Source of the DNA: Novosphingobium sp.
GTDB taxonomy: Bacteria > Pseudomonadota > Alphaproteobacteria > Sphingomonadales > Sphingomonadaceae
Direction of reading: 5' to 3'
Assembly (NCBI GenBank): GCA_021299075.1
Contig: JAJTFU010000080.1
Location: 1-9,078 of the forward strand
DNA length: 9,078 nt
Of this stretch, positions 1-5,248 are shown in pieces. Every line of letters begins with the position of its first letter. Position 1 is the first letter of the stretch. A program made the translations under genes and the position numbers. Below the pieces are notes generated by a model. That model had not been told where the DNA came from and did not search any database. It saw only the letters and a list, made by a program, of their open reading frames with translations.

Positions 1-163
1 GCTCGACCGGGATGGCAACAACCTGCTAAGCTTTGAGGAGTGGGCCGTTGCCACTTCGAACCGCTTCAAGGGTGCCGATGCCAATGGAGATGCCAGCCTG
101 ACCCGCGCGGAATTTGTCACCACCCGGCCCAAGCAGACCCAGCGGCCCGACTGTCGCTGTTAG
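1..163 (+). CDS. EF-hand calcium-binding protein, C-terminal fragment
   Basis: Only the last 53 residues are present, read in frame from base 2 to the TAG at 161-163; the start lies left of the window. Two canonical 12-residue EF-hand loops are visible: [12 protein letters not shown], and [12 protein letters not shown] about 15 residues later. Both have acidic or Asn residues at positions 1, 3 and 5, Gly at position 4 (first loop DRDG, second DANG) and the invariant Glu at position 12, so both should bind calcium. The protein ends shortly after in a basic, Cys-containing tail. Small periplasmic EF-hand proteins of this kind are common in sphingomonads, but the N-terminus and any signal peptide cannot be seen, so location and partner are unknown. 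Its stop codon overlaps that of the convergent trmFO. Confidence 0.8.
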   Translation, partial: LDRDGNNLLSFEEWAVATSNRFKGADANGDASLTRAEFVTTRPKQTQRPDCRC

Positions 164-1464
164 GCGATCCAGCCCGCCAGATCAGCCTTCGCCCGCGCCG
201 TATAGGCTTCCTTGCGGACCTTCTTCTTCACATCGGCATCGACCGGCGGGAACAGCCCGAAGTTGACGTTCATCGGTTGATAGCTGTCGGCTTCGGCATC
301 GCCGGTGATGTGTGCCAGCAGCGCGCCCAGCGCCGTGGTGCGGGGCGGGGCGGACCAATCCTGCCCGGCAACTTGTGCCGCCGTCATCAGGCCCGCCAGC
401 AGGCCGACTGCGGCGCTTTCGACATAGCCTTCGCAGCCGGTGATCTGGCCGGCAAAACGGATGTGCGGTGCCTGCTTGAGCCGCAGCTGCCGGTCGAGCA
501 GGGTGGGAGAATTGAGGAAGGTGTTGCGGTGCAACCCGCCCAGGCGGGCGAACTCCGCCTGTTCCAGCCCCGGGATGGTGCGGAACACGCGGACCTGTTC
601 GGCGTGCTTGAGCTTGGTCTGGAAGCCGACCATGTTCCACAGCGTGCCCAGCTTGTTGTCCGGCGCAGCTGAACCACGGCATAGGGCCAGCGGCCATTGG
701 GATGCTCGGGCGTGGCCCAATGCGGGTTGTCGAGCCCCACGGGCTTCATCGGCCCGAATCGCAGCGTTTCCACCCCGCGCTCGGCCATAACCTCTACCGG
801 CATGCAGCCGTCGAAATAGGGGGTGTTGGCCTCCCATTCCTTGAACTCGGTCTTCTCGCCTGCCAGCAACTCTTCGCGGAAGGCCAGGTACTGGTCCTTG
901 GTCATCGGGCAATTGATATAGTCGCGCCCGTCACCGCCCATTTCGAGCGAGGCTTCGGCGCCCTTGTCCCAGCGGCTGGCCATCCAGGCCACGTCCATGT
1001 TGATCGTGTCGCGGTAAACGATTGGCGCGATCGCATCGAAGAAGGCAAGGCCCGGTGGCGATAATGGTAAGGCCCGCCGACGGCAGCACGTCGATCCGCT
1101 CACGCACTACAGCCAGCGTCGGCTGGGCGGCAAGGGCCGCCTCAACTTCGGCCGAAAAGACATCGCGGTCGACCGCTAGCGCCGATCCAGCCGGCACCCG
1201 CGCCTTGGCGGCGGCGGCCATGATCAGCGAATCGAGCTGGCGCATCTCGTAATGCAGCAGGCCGACGGCATTCTTCTCGTCATCATCGGACCGGAACGAG
1301 TTGGAGCAGACCAGTTCGGCCAGGCCCGCGGTCTGGTGTGCCGGGGTCATGTCGCCACCCCCGCGCATTTCCGACAGCCGCACCTTCAGCCCGCGCTTGG
1401 CGAGCTGCCAGGCGGCCTCGCTGCCGGCCATCCCGCCGCCGATGATGTGAACGTCATATGCCAT
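160..1464 (-). pseudogene. trmFO: trmFO, folate-dependent tRNA (uracil-54-C5) methyltransferase, disrupted by two frame lesions
   Basis: TrmFO makes m5U54 in the tRNA T-loop using methylenetetrahydrofolate and FAD. The reading is split over three minus-strand frames. From the ATG at 1462-1464 to about 1050 it gives the FAD-binding start ([19 protein letters not shown]), [10 protein letters not shown] with Cys53, and ends at IIATGP. From about 1050 to 662 another frame gives [38 protein letters not shown] with the second catalytic-type Cys, FGPMKPVGL and [10 protein letters not shown]. From about 661 to the TAA at 160-162 a third frame gives [35 protein letters not shown] and QPMNVNFGL. The first junction also lacks about 18-19 residues normally present between ATGP and LAFFDA; the second fits loss of one base in a Gln codon. 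Without these the protein would be about 450 aa, the usual length. All segments remain well conserved, so this is either a recent pseudogene or an assembly/sequencing error. Confidence 0.85.
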
Positions 1465-1535
1465 GTGCGCGCCCCTAACGCTTGCAAGGCTGACAATCCA
1501 GCGGCAAGCCTGCGCCAGAGGGAAGGGGAGACCAA

Positions 1536-2183
1536 ATGCCGCATCGTGCCCTGATCGAGAAACGGCCCTGGCTATTGGCCAGCCTGGCCGCCGGGATCGG
1601 TTTCTGGCTGCTCAAGGATACCGGCCTGCCCGGGCTCTACCAGATTGCCCTGAAGGGTGCGGGGGTGGCGCTGCTCGCGGTCTATGCCCTGGCGCGGCAC
1701 AAGGGGCACGATGCCAACACCATTGCTGCAGTCATGGCCTTTGGCGCGCTGGGCGATGTGCTGATCGAGTTCAAGCTGGAGGCTGGCGCCGTGGCCTTCC
1801 TGATCGGCCACCTGATCGCGATCCGGCTCTACTGGCAGCATCGCCGGCCGGCCCCCACCGGCAGTCAGAAAGCGGCGGCTCTCGCGCTGCTGGTGCTGAC
1901 GCCGCTGGCCTCGTCCCAGCTCGGCGGGGCGATGGTGGGGCTCTATGCGCTGGGGCTGGGCGGCATGGCGGCCACGGCCTGGCTCAGCACTTTCTCCCGC
2001 TACCGGGTTGGTCTGGGGGCGGTGATGTTTGTCGCCTCGGATCTGCTGATCTTCGCCCAGATGGGCGTCCTCGCGCAGAGCCCGCTGCCGGGCCTGCTGA
2101 TCTGGCCGCTCTACTACTTCGGCCAGTTCCTGATCTGCGTCGGCTTGGTGGGTGAGCTGCGGCGGCGGGCCGGGGCGGCGTGA
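1536..2183 (+). CDS. YhhN/TMEM86-family membrane protein (lysoplasmalogenase-like)
   Basis: This 215-residue protein is almost entirely hydrophobic, with about seven to eight likely membrane segments. It resembles the YhhN family, whose animal members (TMEM86) hydrolyse the vinyl-ether bond of lysoplasmalogens. Family-like features are seen in order: a Lys in a membrane segment (ALKG, Lys40), a GD pair (GALGDVL, Asp74), a GH pair (FLIGHLI, His92), an SD pair (VASDLL, Asp169), and a late [10 protein letters not shown] segment with Tyr193/194 and Gln197. The polar residues buried in membrane segments are the likely active site, by analogy. The start at 1536 is supported by a good purine-rich ribosome site (GGAAGGGGAG, 1521-1530). 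It is divergent from trmFO, with about 71 bases between them holding both promoters. The bacterial substrate is not established, so the enzymatic role is an inference from family. Confidence 0.75.
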   Translation: MPHRALIEKRPWLLASLAAGIGFWLLKDTGLPGLYQIALKGAGVALLAVYALARHKGHDANTIAAVMAFGALGDVLIEFKLEAGAVAFLIGHLIAIRLYWQHRRPAPTGSQKAAALALLVLTPLASSQLGGAMVGLYALGLGGMAATAWLSTFSRYRVGLGAVMFVASDLLIFAQMGVLAQSPLPGLLIWPLYYFGQFLICVGLVGELRRRAGAA

Positions 2184-2187
2184 ACAC

Positions 2188-2216
2188 TTGCCGCTGGGGC
2201 GCGGCTGACCTAGGGC
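2188..2216 (+). promoter_or_regulatory. Candidate thiE promoter, leaderless arrangement
   Basis: TTGCCG (2188-2193) and TAGGGC (2211-2216) are separated by exactly 17 bases. The -10-like element ends 7 bases before the thiE ATG at 2224, so the expected transcription start falls on or next to the A of the start codon. No Shine-Dalgarno is visible in front of the ATG, which fits a leaderless transcript. The same TTGCCG-N17-TA element is found upstream of efp. Confidence 0.5.
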
Positions 2217-2223
2217 GCGGGCC

Positions 2224-2841
2224 ATGAGCAATTGCCAGCTTTACCTGATCTCGCCGCTCGACGTGGGCGGTAACTTTCCCGAGCGGCTCGCCCGCGCGCT
2301 CGATGCCGGGCCGGTCGCTGCGTTCCAGTTCCGCGTTAAGGGGATCGACGAGCATGAGGCCGCGCGCCTTGCCGCGCCGCTCCAGGCGATCTGCGCGACG
2401 CGCGACGTGGCCTTTATCGTCAACGATTCGATCAGCCTCGCGAAGCGCCTCGGCGCCGATGGCGTTCATCTGGGGCAGGACGATGGCACGGTCGAGGAAG
2501 CGCGCCAGCGGCTAGGCCGTGAAGCGCAGATCGGCGTGACCTGCCATGACAGCCGCCACCTCGCGATGGAAGCGGGCGAAGCCGGGGCGGACTATGTTGC
2601 CTTCGGTGCCTTCTTCCCGACCACCACCAAGGAGGTGAAGCACCAGGCCGGCACCGACCTGCTCGAATGGTGGCAGGCGATCATGGAGATTCCTTGTGTC
2701 GCGATCGGCGGGATCACGCCGGAGAACTGTGCGCCGCTGGTTTCGGCGGGGGCCGACTTCATTGCCGTGACCGGAGCGGTTTGGAATGGCGACGAGGCGG
2801 AAGCAGTGCGCGCTTTCGCCAAGGTGCTGGCCGCAGACTAG
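2224..2841 (+). CDS. thiE: Thiamine phosphate synthase (ThiE)
   Basis: ThiE joins hydroxymethylpyrimidine pyrophosphate to the thiazole phosphate to give thiamine phosphate, in the cytoplasm. The 205-residue protein is a complete single-domain TIM barrel of usual family length. In order it shows QFRVK (residues 35-39, the conserved Q-x-R-x-K that binds pyrophosphate), FIVNDS (Asn67-Asp68), GADGVHLGQDD (78-87), GADYVAFGAFFPTTTKE (121-137, the phosphate-binding T-x-T-K loop), and IGGITPEN (161-168). The FFPTTTKEVKHQ form of the loop is the variant usual in alphaproteobacteria. The start at 2224 is chosen because the family N-terminus (QLYLISP) begins directly after it. No other thi gene is nearby, and its own promoter is visible. 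Its TAG overlaps the stop of the opposing lipoprotein gene by four bases. Confidence 0.92.
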   Translation: MSNCQLYLISPLDVGGNFPERLARALDAGPVAAFQFRVKGIDEHEAARLAAPLQAICATRDVAFIVNDSISLAKRLGADGVHLGQDDGTVEEARQRLGREAQIGVTCHDSRHLAMEAGEAGADYVAFGAFFPTTTKEVKHQAGTDLLEWWQAIMEIPCVAIGGITPENCAPLVSAGADFIAVTGAVWNGDEAEAVRAFAKVLAAD

Positions 2842-3221
2842 CGGTTGTTCTGGACCCGGCGCACGCAGCGCAGGTCGGTTTCCTGGCCAGCAGCGTTCAG
2901 TGCGCGCAGGAAGTTGTTCGAAAGCTTGCGGAACTTCTGCCCCTTCTTGGGGCCGCTGGTCATGACCACTAGGTCACCGGTCAGCAGGTAAGTGCCGCGT
3001 CCCGTGCTGGTCGAATAGCGCGAGGCATTGTGGACCGAGAAGTCCTGATCAGCCTGGCGGATCCCGGCGGCACCAGTGGCGTCGCCCGGCAACTCGCAAA
3101 CATAGAAACCTTGCTGCAGCACGCCGATCGGCCCGCCGGGGACGGGCTTGATCGTCTGGGCCGGGGCGCAGGCCGCCAAGGTGACAAGGCTGCCGGCAAA
3201 CAAGAACAGGGCGCGCTTCAT
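2838..3221 (-). CDS. Small putative lipoprotein of unknown function
   Basis: I do not recognise a named family. Taken from the ATG at 3219-3221, the product has 127 residues. It begins with a clear lipoprotein signal: MKR, a hydrophobic stretch, then the lipobox LAAC with Cys18 as the lipidated residue. The mature part of about 110 residues has two further cysteines (Cys42 in FYVCEL and Cys119 in DLRCVR) that could form a disulfide bond, and a Gly/Ser/Thr-rich centre (SRYSTSTGRGTYLLTGDLVV) that looks like beta structure. A start 17 codons upstream (3272) is open but would bury the signal peptide behind a Cys- and Gly-rich leader, so it is rejected. The gene runs divergently from efp and convergently to thiE. 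Location is probably the outer-membrane periplasmic face, by inference from the lipobox. Confidence 0.7.
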   Translation of the reverse strand: MKRALFLFAGSLVTLAACAPAQTIKPVPGGPIGVLQQGFYVCELPGDATGAAGIRQADQDFSVHNASRYSTSTGRGTYLLTGDLVVMTSGPKKGQKFRKLSNNFLRALNAAGQETDLRCVRRVQNNR

Positions 3222-3228
3222 GCCGCTT

Positions 3229-3258
3229 CGCTTAGCAGCACCGGCCCCGCCTTGCCAG
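3229..3258 (-). promoter_or_regulatory. Candidate promoter of the small lipoprotein gene
   Basis: On the minus strand, CTGGCA (3253-3258) and TAAGCG (3229-3234) are 18 bases apart. The -10-like element ends 7 bases before the ATG, and no ribosome site is visible, so a leaderless transcript is expected. The -35 is weak (4 of 6 to TTGACA), so the call rests mainly on the shared geometry with the thiE and M20 genes. Confidence 0.35.
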
Positions 3259-3275
3259 CACCGCAAGGGCACACC

Positions 3276-3304
3276 TTGCCGGAAGCCCTGACAGGCGCTA
3301 AGGG
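3276..3304 (+). promoter_or_regulatory. Candidate efp-cupin-suhB operon promoter
   Basis: TTGCCG (3276-3281) and TAAGGG (3299-3304) are exactly 17 bases apart, almost the same element as at thiE. Transcription would begin near 3311, giving a 5' leader of about 50 bases before the efp ATG at 3362. The leader starts with a small hairpin at 3315-3329. Confidence 0.45.
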
Positions 3305-3314
3305 CGCGCCTTCA

Positions 3315-3329
3315 CCCGCCACTGGCGGG
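3315..3329 (+). promoter_or_regulatory. Hairpin at the 5' end of the predicted efp leader
   Basis: CCCGCC (3315-3320) and GGCGGG (3324-3329) form a six-base GC stem with the loop ACT. It sits within a few bases of the predicted transcription start. It may protect the 5' end of the mRNA or have no role. It is not a terminator for either neighbour, because both flanking genes are transcribed away from this region. Confidence 0.4.
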
Positions 3330-3361
3330 CGGCTCTTTCTCAATCCAGCAAGGCAGGCGTT

Positions 3362-3928
3362 ATGGCCAAGATCAGCGGCGTGGACATCCGTCCCGGCAAC
3401 ATCATCGAATACGAAAAGGGCATCTGGAAGGTTGCCAAGACCCAGCACACCCAGCCGGGCAAGGGCGGCGCCTTCATGCAGGTCGAGATGAAGAACCTGA
3501 TCGATGGTCGCAAGACCAACGTGCGCTTCCGCAGCCAGGATACCGTCGAAAAGGTCCGGCTCGATACCAAGGATTTCCAGTTCCTCTATGCCGAGGGTGA
3601 TGACCTGGTGTTCATGGACGTCGAAACCTATGAGCAGATCAACCTGCCCAAGGACCTGCTGGGCGGCGCCGATGCCTTCCTTCAGGACGGCATGACCGTG
3701 CTGCTGGAAATGTACGACGAGCGTCCGATCTCGGTCCAGCTGCCGGAACAGGTCGAAGCCACGATCGTCGAGGCCGACGCCGTGGTGAAGGGGCAGACTG
3801 CCTCGTCCAGCTACAAGCCGGCGATCCTGGATAACGGCGTGCGCGTGATGGTGCCGCCGCATATCGAAAGCGGCACGCGCATCGTGGTGGACGTCTACGA
3901 ACGCTCCTACGTGGGCAAGGCGGGTTAA
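3362..3928 (+). CDS. efp: Translation elongation factor P
   Basis: EF-P binds between the P and E sites of stalled ribosomes and helps peptide-bond formation at consecutive prolines. The 188-residue product is full length, with the expected three beta-barrel domains: the KOW-like N-terminal domain (about 1-65), the middle OB domain (about 66-128) and the C-terminal OB domain (about 129-188, with the conserved pattern in [17 protein letters not shown]). The loop that reaches the peptidyl transferase centre is present as TQPGKGGAF, with the modifiable lysine at position 34, as in the E. coli protein. No EpmA/EpmB-type modification gene is seen nearby, so the modification state is unknown. The start at 3362 is preceded by AAGGCAGG and gives the family start MAKISG. 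It is the first gene of an operon; its TAA shares one base with the cupin ATG. Confidence 0.96.
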   Translation: MAKISGVDIRPGNIIEYEKGIWKVAKTQHTQPGKGGAFMQVEMKNLIDGRKTNVRFRSQDTVEKVRLDTKDFQFLYAEGDDLVFMDVETYEQINLPKDLLGGADAFLQDGMTVLLEMYDERPISVQLPEQVEATIVEADAVVKGQTASSSYKPAILDNGVRVMVPPHIESGTRIVVDVYERSYVGKAG

Positions 3929-4236
3929 TGGTCGATTTCGTGACTGGAACGGCAGTCTTCCGTAGTCTTGAGCCATGGCAAGGCGAGACGCTGGGTAAGA
4001 TCGGTTCGTCAGATGTCTATCTGCTTTATGCAGATAGTTCATACACTTGGCATACCAACAAGACTGACGAATTGTTCTGCGTGCTTGAGGGCTGTGTCGA
4101 CATGGACGTGCGCGATGCAGCCGGCGAGCGCCGCGTCAGATTGGAGCGGGGTGAGTTTGCGATGATCCGCGCGGGCGAAGAGCATGTTGCGCATCCGATC
4201 GGCGAAGCACGTATCCTGATCGTGGCAGGAGGCTGA
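3928..4236 (+). CDS. Small single-domain cupin protein
   Basis: This 102-residue protein is a compact cupin beta barrel of unknown substrate. Cupin motif 1 is read in SSYTWHTNKTDELFCVLEG (residues 37-55): His42, then Asn44 in place of the usual second His, Glu48 and Gly55. Motif 2 is GEFAMIRAGEEHVAHP (75-90) with His86. Three of the four usual metal ligands are thus kept and one is replaced by Asn, so metal binding is possible but not assured. It is translationally coupled to both neighbours: its ATG overlaps the efp stop by one base, and one base separates its stop from the suhB ATG. Its codon use differs from them (AGA, GGA, TCA, ACT, CTT and TTG occur), and one 60-base part (4021-4080) is only about 42% GC, suggesting later insertion into an efp-suhB pair. 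The start is supported by AAGGCGGG just upstream. Confidence 0.8.
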   Translation: MVDFVTGTAVFRSLEPWQGETLGKIGSSDVYLLYADSSYTWHTNKTDELFCVLEGCVDMDVRDAAGERRVRLERGEFAMIRAGEEHVAHPIGEARILIVAGG

Positions 4237-4237
4237 T

Positions 4238-5056
4238 ATGGCCCTTTCTGGCTTGATGCGCGTGATGGAAAAGGCCGCCCGCAAGGCGGGTGGCCGCCTG
4301 CGGCGTGACTTTGGCGAAATCGAGCATCTGCAGGTCAGCCGCAAGGGCCCGGCCGACTTCGTGTCCAAGGCCGATCAGCACGCCGAGCGCACCCTGTGGG
4401 ACGAACTGCGCGCGGCGCGTCCGGGCTGGGGCTTCCTGATGGAAGAAGGCGGCGAGATCGCGGGTGAAGAGGGCAAGCCGCGCTTCATCATCGATCCGCT
4501 CGATGGCACCAGCAACTTCCTCCACGGCATTCCGCACTTCGCGATCTCGATCGCGGTGCAGGAGCCGCGTCTGGACGGCAAGGGCTGGGGCGAAATTACC
4601 GCCGCGCTGGTCTATCAGCCGGTCACCGACGAGAGCTTCTGGGCCGAAAAGGCCCGCGGCGCCTGGCTGCAGGACCGCCGCCTGCGCGTTTCCTCGCGCC
4701 GCCACCTCGATGAAAGCCTGATCGCCACCGGCATTCCCTTTGCCGGGCGCGGGGACAGCGCCGAATGGACCCGCATCTATGGCGCGCTGGCGCCGCAGGT
4801 GGCAGGCATCCGCCGCTTTGGCGCGGCCTCGCTGGACCTCGCCTGGGTGGCTGCGGGCCGCTTTGACGGTTTCTGGGAAAGCGCGCTGGCGCCGTGGGAT
4901 ACGGCGGCAGGCTGCCTGCTGGTGCGCGAAGCCGGCGGGTTCGTCTCTGACTGGCGCGGCGTGTCGCAGCCGGTCTGCGATGCCCAGGTGCTGGCCGCCA
5001 ACGATTCGCTGCACTCCAAATTGCACAAGGCGCTGGTCGGCGGGCTGAAGTCCTGA
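4238..5056 (+). CDS. suhB: Inositol monophosphatase family protein (SuhB type)
   Basis: The 272-residue protein belongs to the Mg2+-dependent, lithium-sensitive phosphatase family, which hydrolyses inositol phosphates and related sugar or nucleotide phosphates. Motifs in order: FVSKADQHAE (41-50), the MEEGGE motif (68-73, with the metal-binding Glu), IDPLDGTSNFLHG (85-97, with Asp86 and Asp89 as metal ligands and the GTS phosphate loop), and APWDTAAGCLLVREAGG (218-234) with Asp221, the third metal-site Asp. All catalytic residues are therefore present. The start at 4238 has a strong AGGAGG (4227-4232) lying inside the end of the cupin gene, five bases before the ATG. It is the third gene of the efp operon. 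Whether it is inositol monophosphatase, histidinol phosphatase or another family member cannot be settled from motifs alone; the symbol follows usual naming. Confidence 0.88.
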   Translation: MALSGLMRVMEKAARKAGGRLRRDFGEIEHLQVSRKGPADFVSKADQHAERTLWDELRAARPGWGFLMEEGGEIAGEEGKPRFIIDPLDGTSNFLHGIPHFAISIAVQEPRLDGKGWGEITAALVYQPVTDESFWAEKARGAWLQDRRLRVSSRRHLDESLIATGIPFAGRGDSAEWTRIYGALAPQVAGIRRFGAASLDLAWVAAGRFDGFWESALAPWDTAAGCLLVREAGGFVSDWRGVSQPVCDAQVLAANDSLHSKLHKALVGGLKS

Positions 5057-5075
5057 GCCGAATTGAAGGCATTAC

Positions 5076-5104
5076 TTGAACCCGCGAGGCCGCGCGGCTA
5101 AGCC
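5076..5104 (+). promoter_or_regulatory. Candidate tRNA-Leu promoter
   Basis: TTGAAC (5076-5081) and TAAGCC (5099-5104) are exactly 17 bases apart. A GC-rich stretch then leads to a predicted start near 5111, ten bases before the mature tRNA. The -10 overlaps a small GCGGC-TAA-GCCGC inverted repeat (5094-5106). The match is modest, and read-through from suhB is an alternative. Confidence 0.35.
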
Positions 5105-5120
5105 GCCCGGCGTTGCAGGA

Positions 5121-5204
5121 GCCCCTGTGGCGGAATGGTAGACGCGAACGACTCAAAATCGTTTGTCGCAAGGCGTGCCCGTTCGAGTCGGGCCAGGGGC
5201 ACCA
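5121..5204 (+). tRNA. tRNA-Leu (anticodon CAA)
   Basis: This is an 84-base class II tRNA with a complete cloverleaf. The acceptor stem GCCCCTG (5121-5127) pairs with CAGGGGC (5194-5200), followed by discriminator A and an encoded CCA (5202-5204). The anticodon stem AACGA (5147-5151) pairs with TCGTT (5159-5163) around the loop CTCAAAA, giving the anticodon CAA at 5154-5156, which reads UUG codons. A long variable arm typical of leucine tRNAs and a T-loop GTTCGAGTC follow. The A73 discriminator is the leucine identity base. The gene lies alone between suhB and the M20 gene; no integrase or repeated 3' end is seen, so there is no sign of use as an integration site in this window. Confidence 0.96.
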
Positions 5205-5213
5205 TTTGCGGGA

Positions 5214-5242
5214 TTGCTAGAGCCGGCTCTGCCGCCTAGCCT
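5214..5242 (+). promoter_or_regulatory. Candidate promoter of the M20 amidohydrolase gene, leaderless arrangement
   Basis: TTGCTA (5214-5219) and TAGCCT (5237-5242) are exactly 17 bases apart. The -10-like element ends 6 bases before the ATG at 5249, and there is no ribosome site, so the mRNA should start at the start codon. A 12-bp perfect palindrome, AGAGCCGGCTCT (5219-5230), occupies the spacer and could be a regulator site or a weak terminator element of the upstream tRNA. Confidence 0.45.
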
Positions 5243-5248
5243 TGCCGC

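Noticed and set aside
40..672. Plus-strand open frame of 210 codons opposite the end of trmFO
   Set aside because: It overlaps the EF-hand gene in another frame and the conserved C-terminal part of trmFO; composition is that of a shadow frame.
2184..2223. TPP riboswitch before thiE
   Set aside because: The gap after the upstream gene is only 40 bases, lacks the TPP box sequence, and transcription is predicted to start at the ATG.
3222..3272. Seventeen-codon extension of the small lipoprotein
   Set aside because: It would place the lipoprotein signal inside the protein; the ATG at 3219-3221 gives a standard signal and a promoter at the usual distance.
3276..3361. Riboswitch or attenuator before efp
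   Set aside because: Only one small six-base hairpin and no T run or conserved aptamer pattern are visible in the short leader.
4136..5026. Minus-strand open frame of 296 codons opposite suhB
   Set aside because: Antisense shadow of a gene with full catalytic motifs; no family resemblance.
5121..5204. tRNA-Leu as an integration site of a mobile element
   Set aside because: No integrase, no duplicated tRNA 3' end and no foreign-looking DNA are found beside it in the window.
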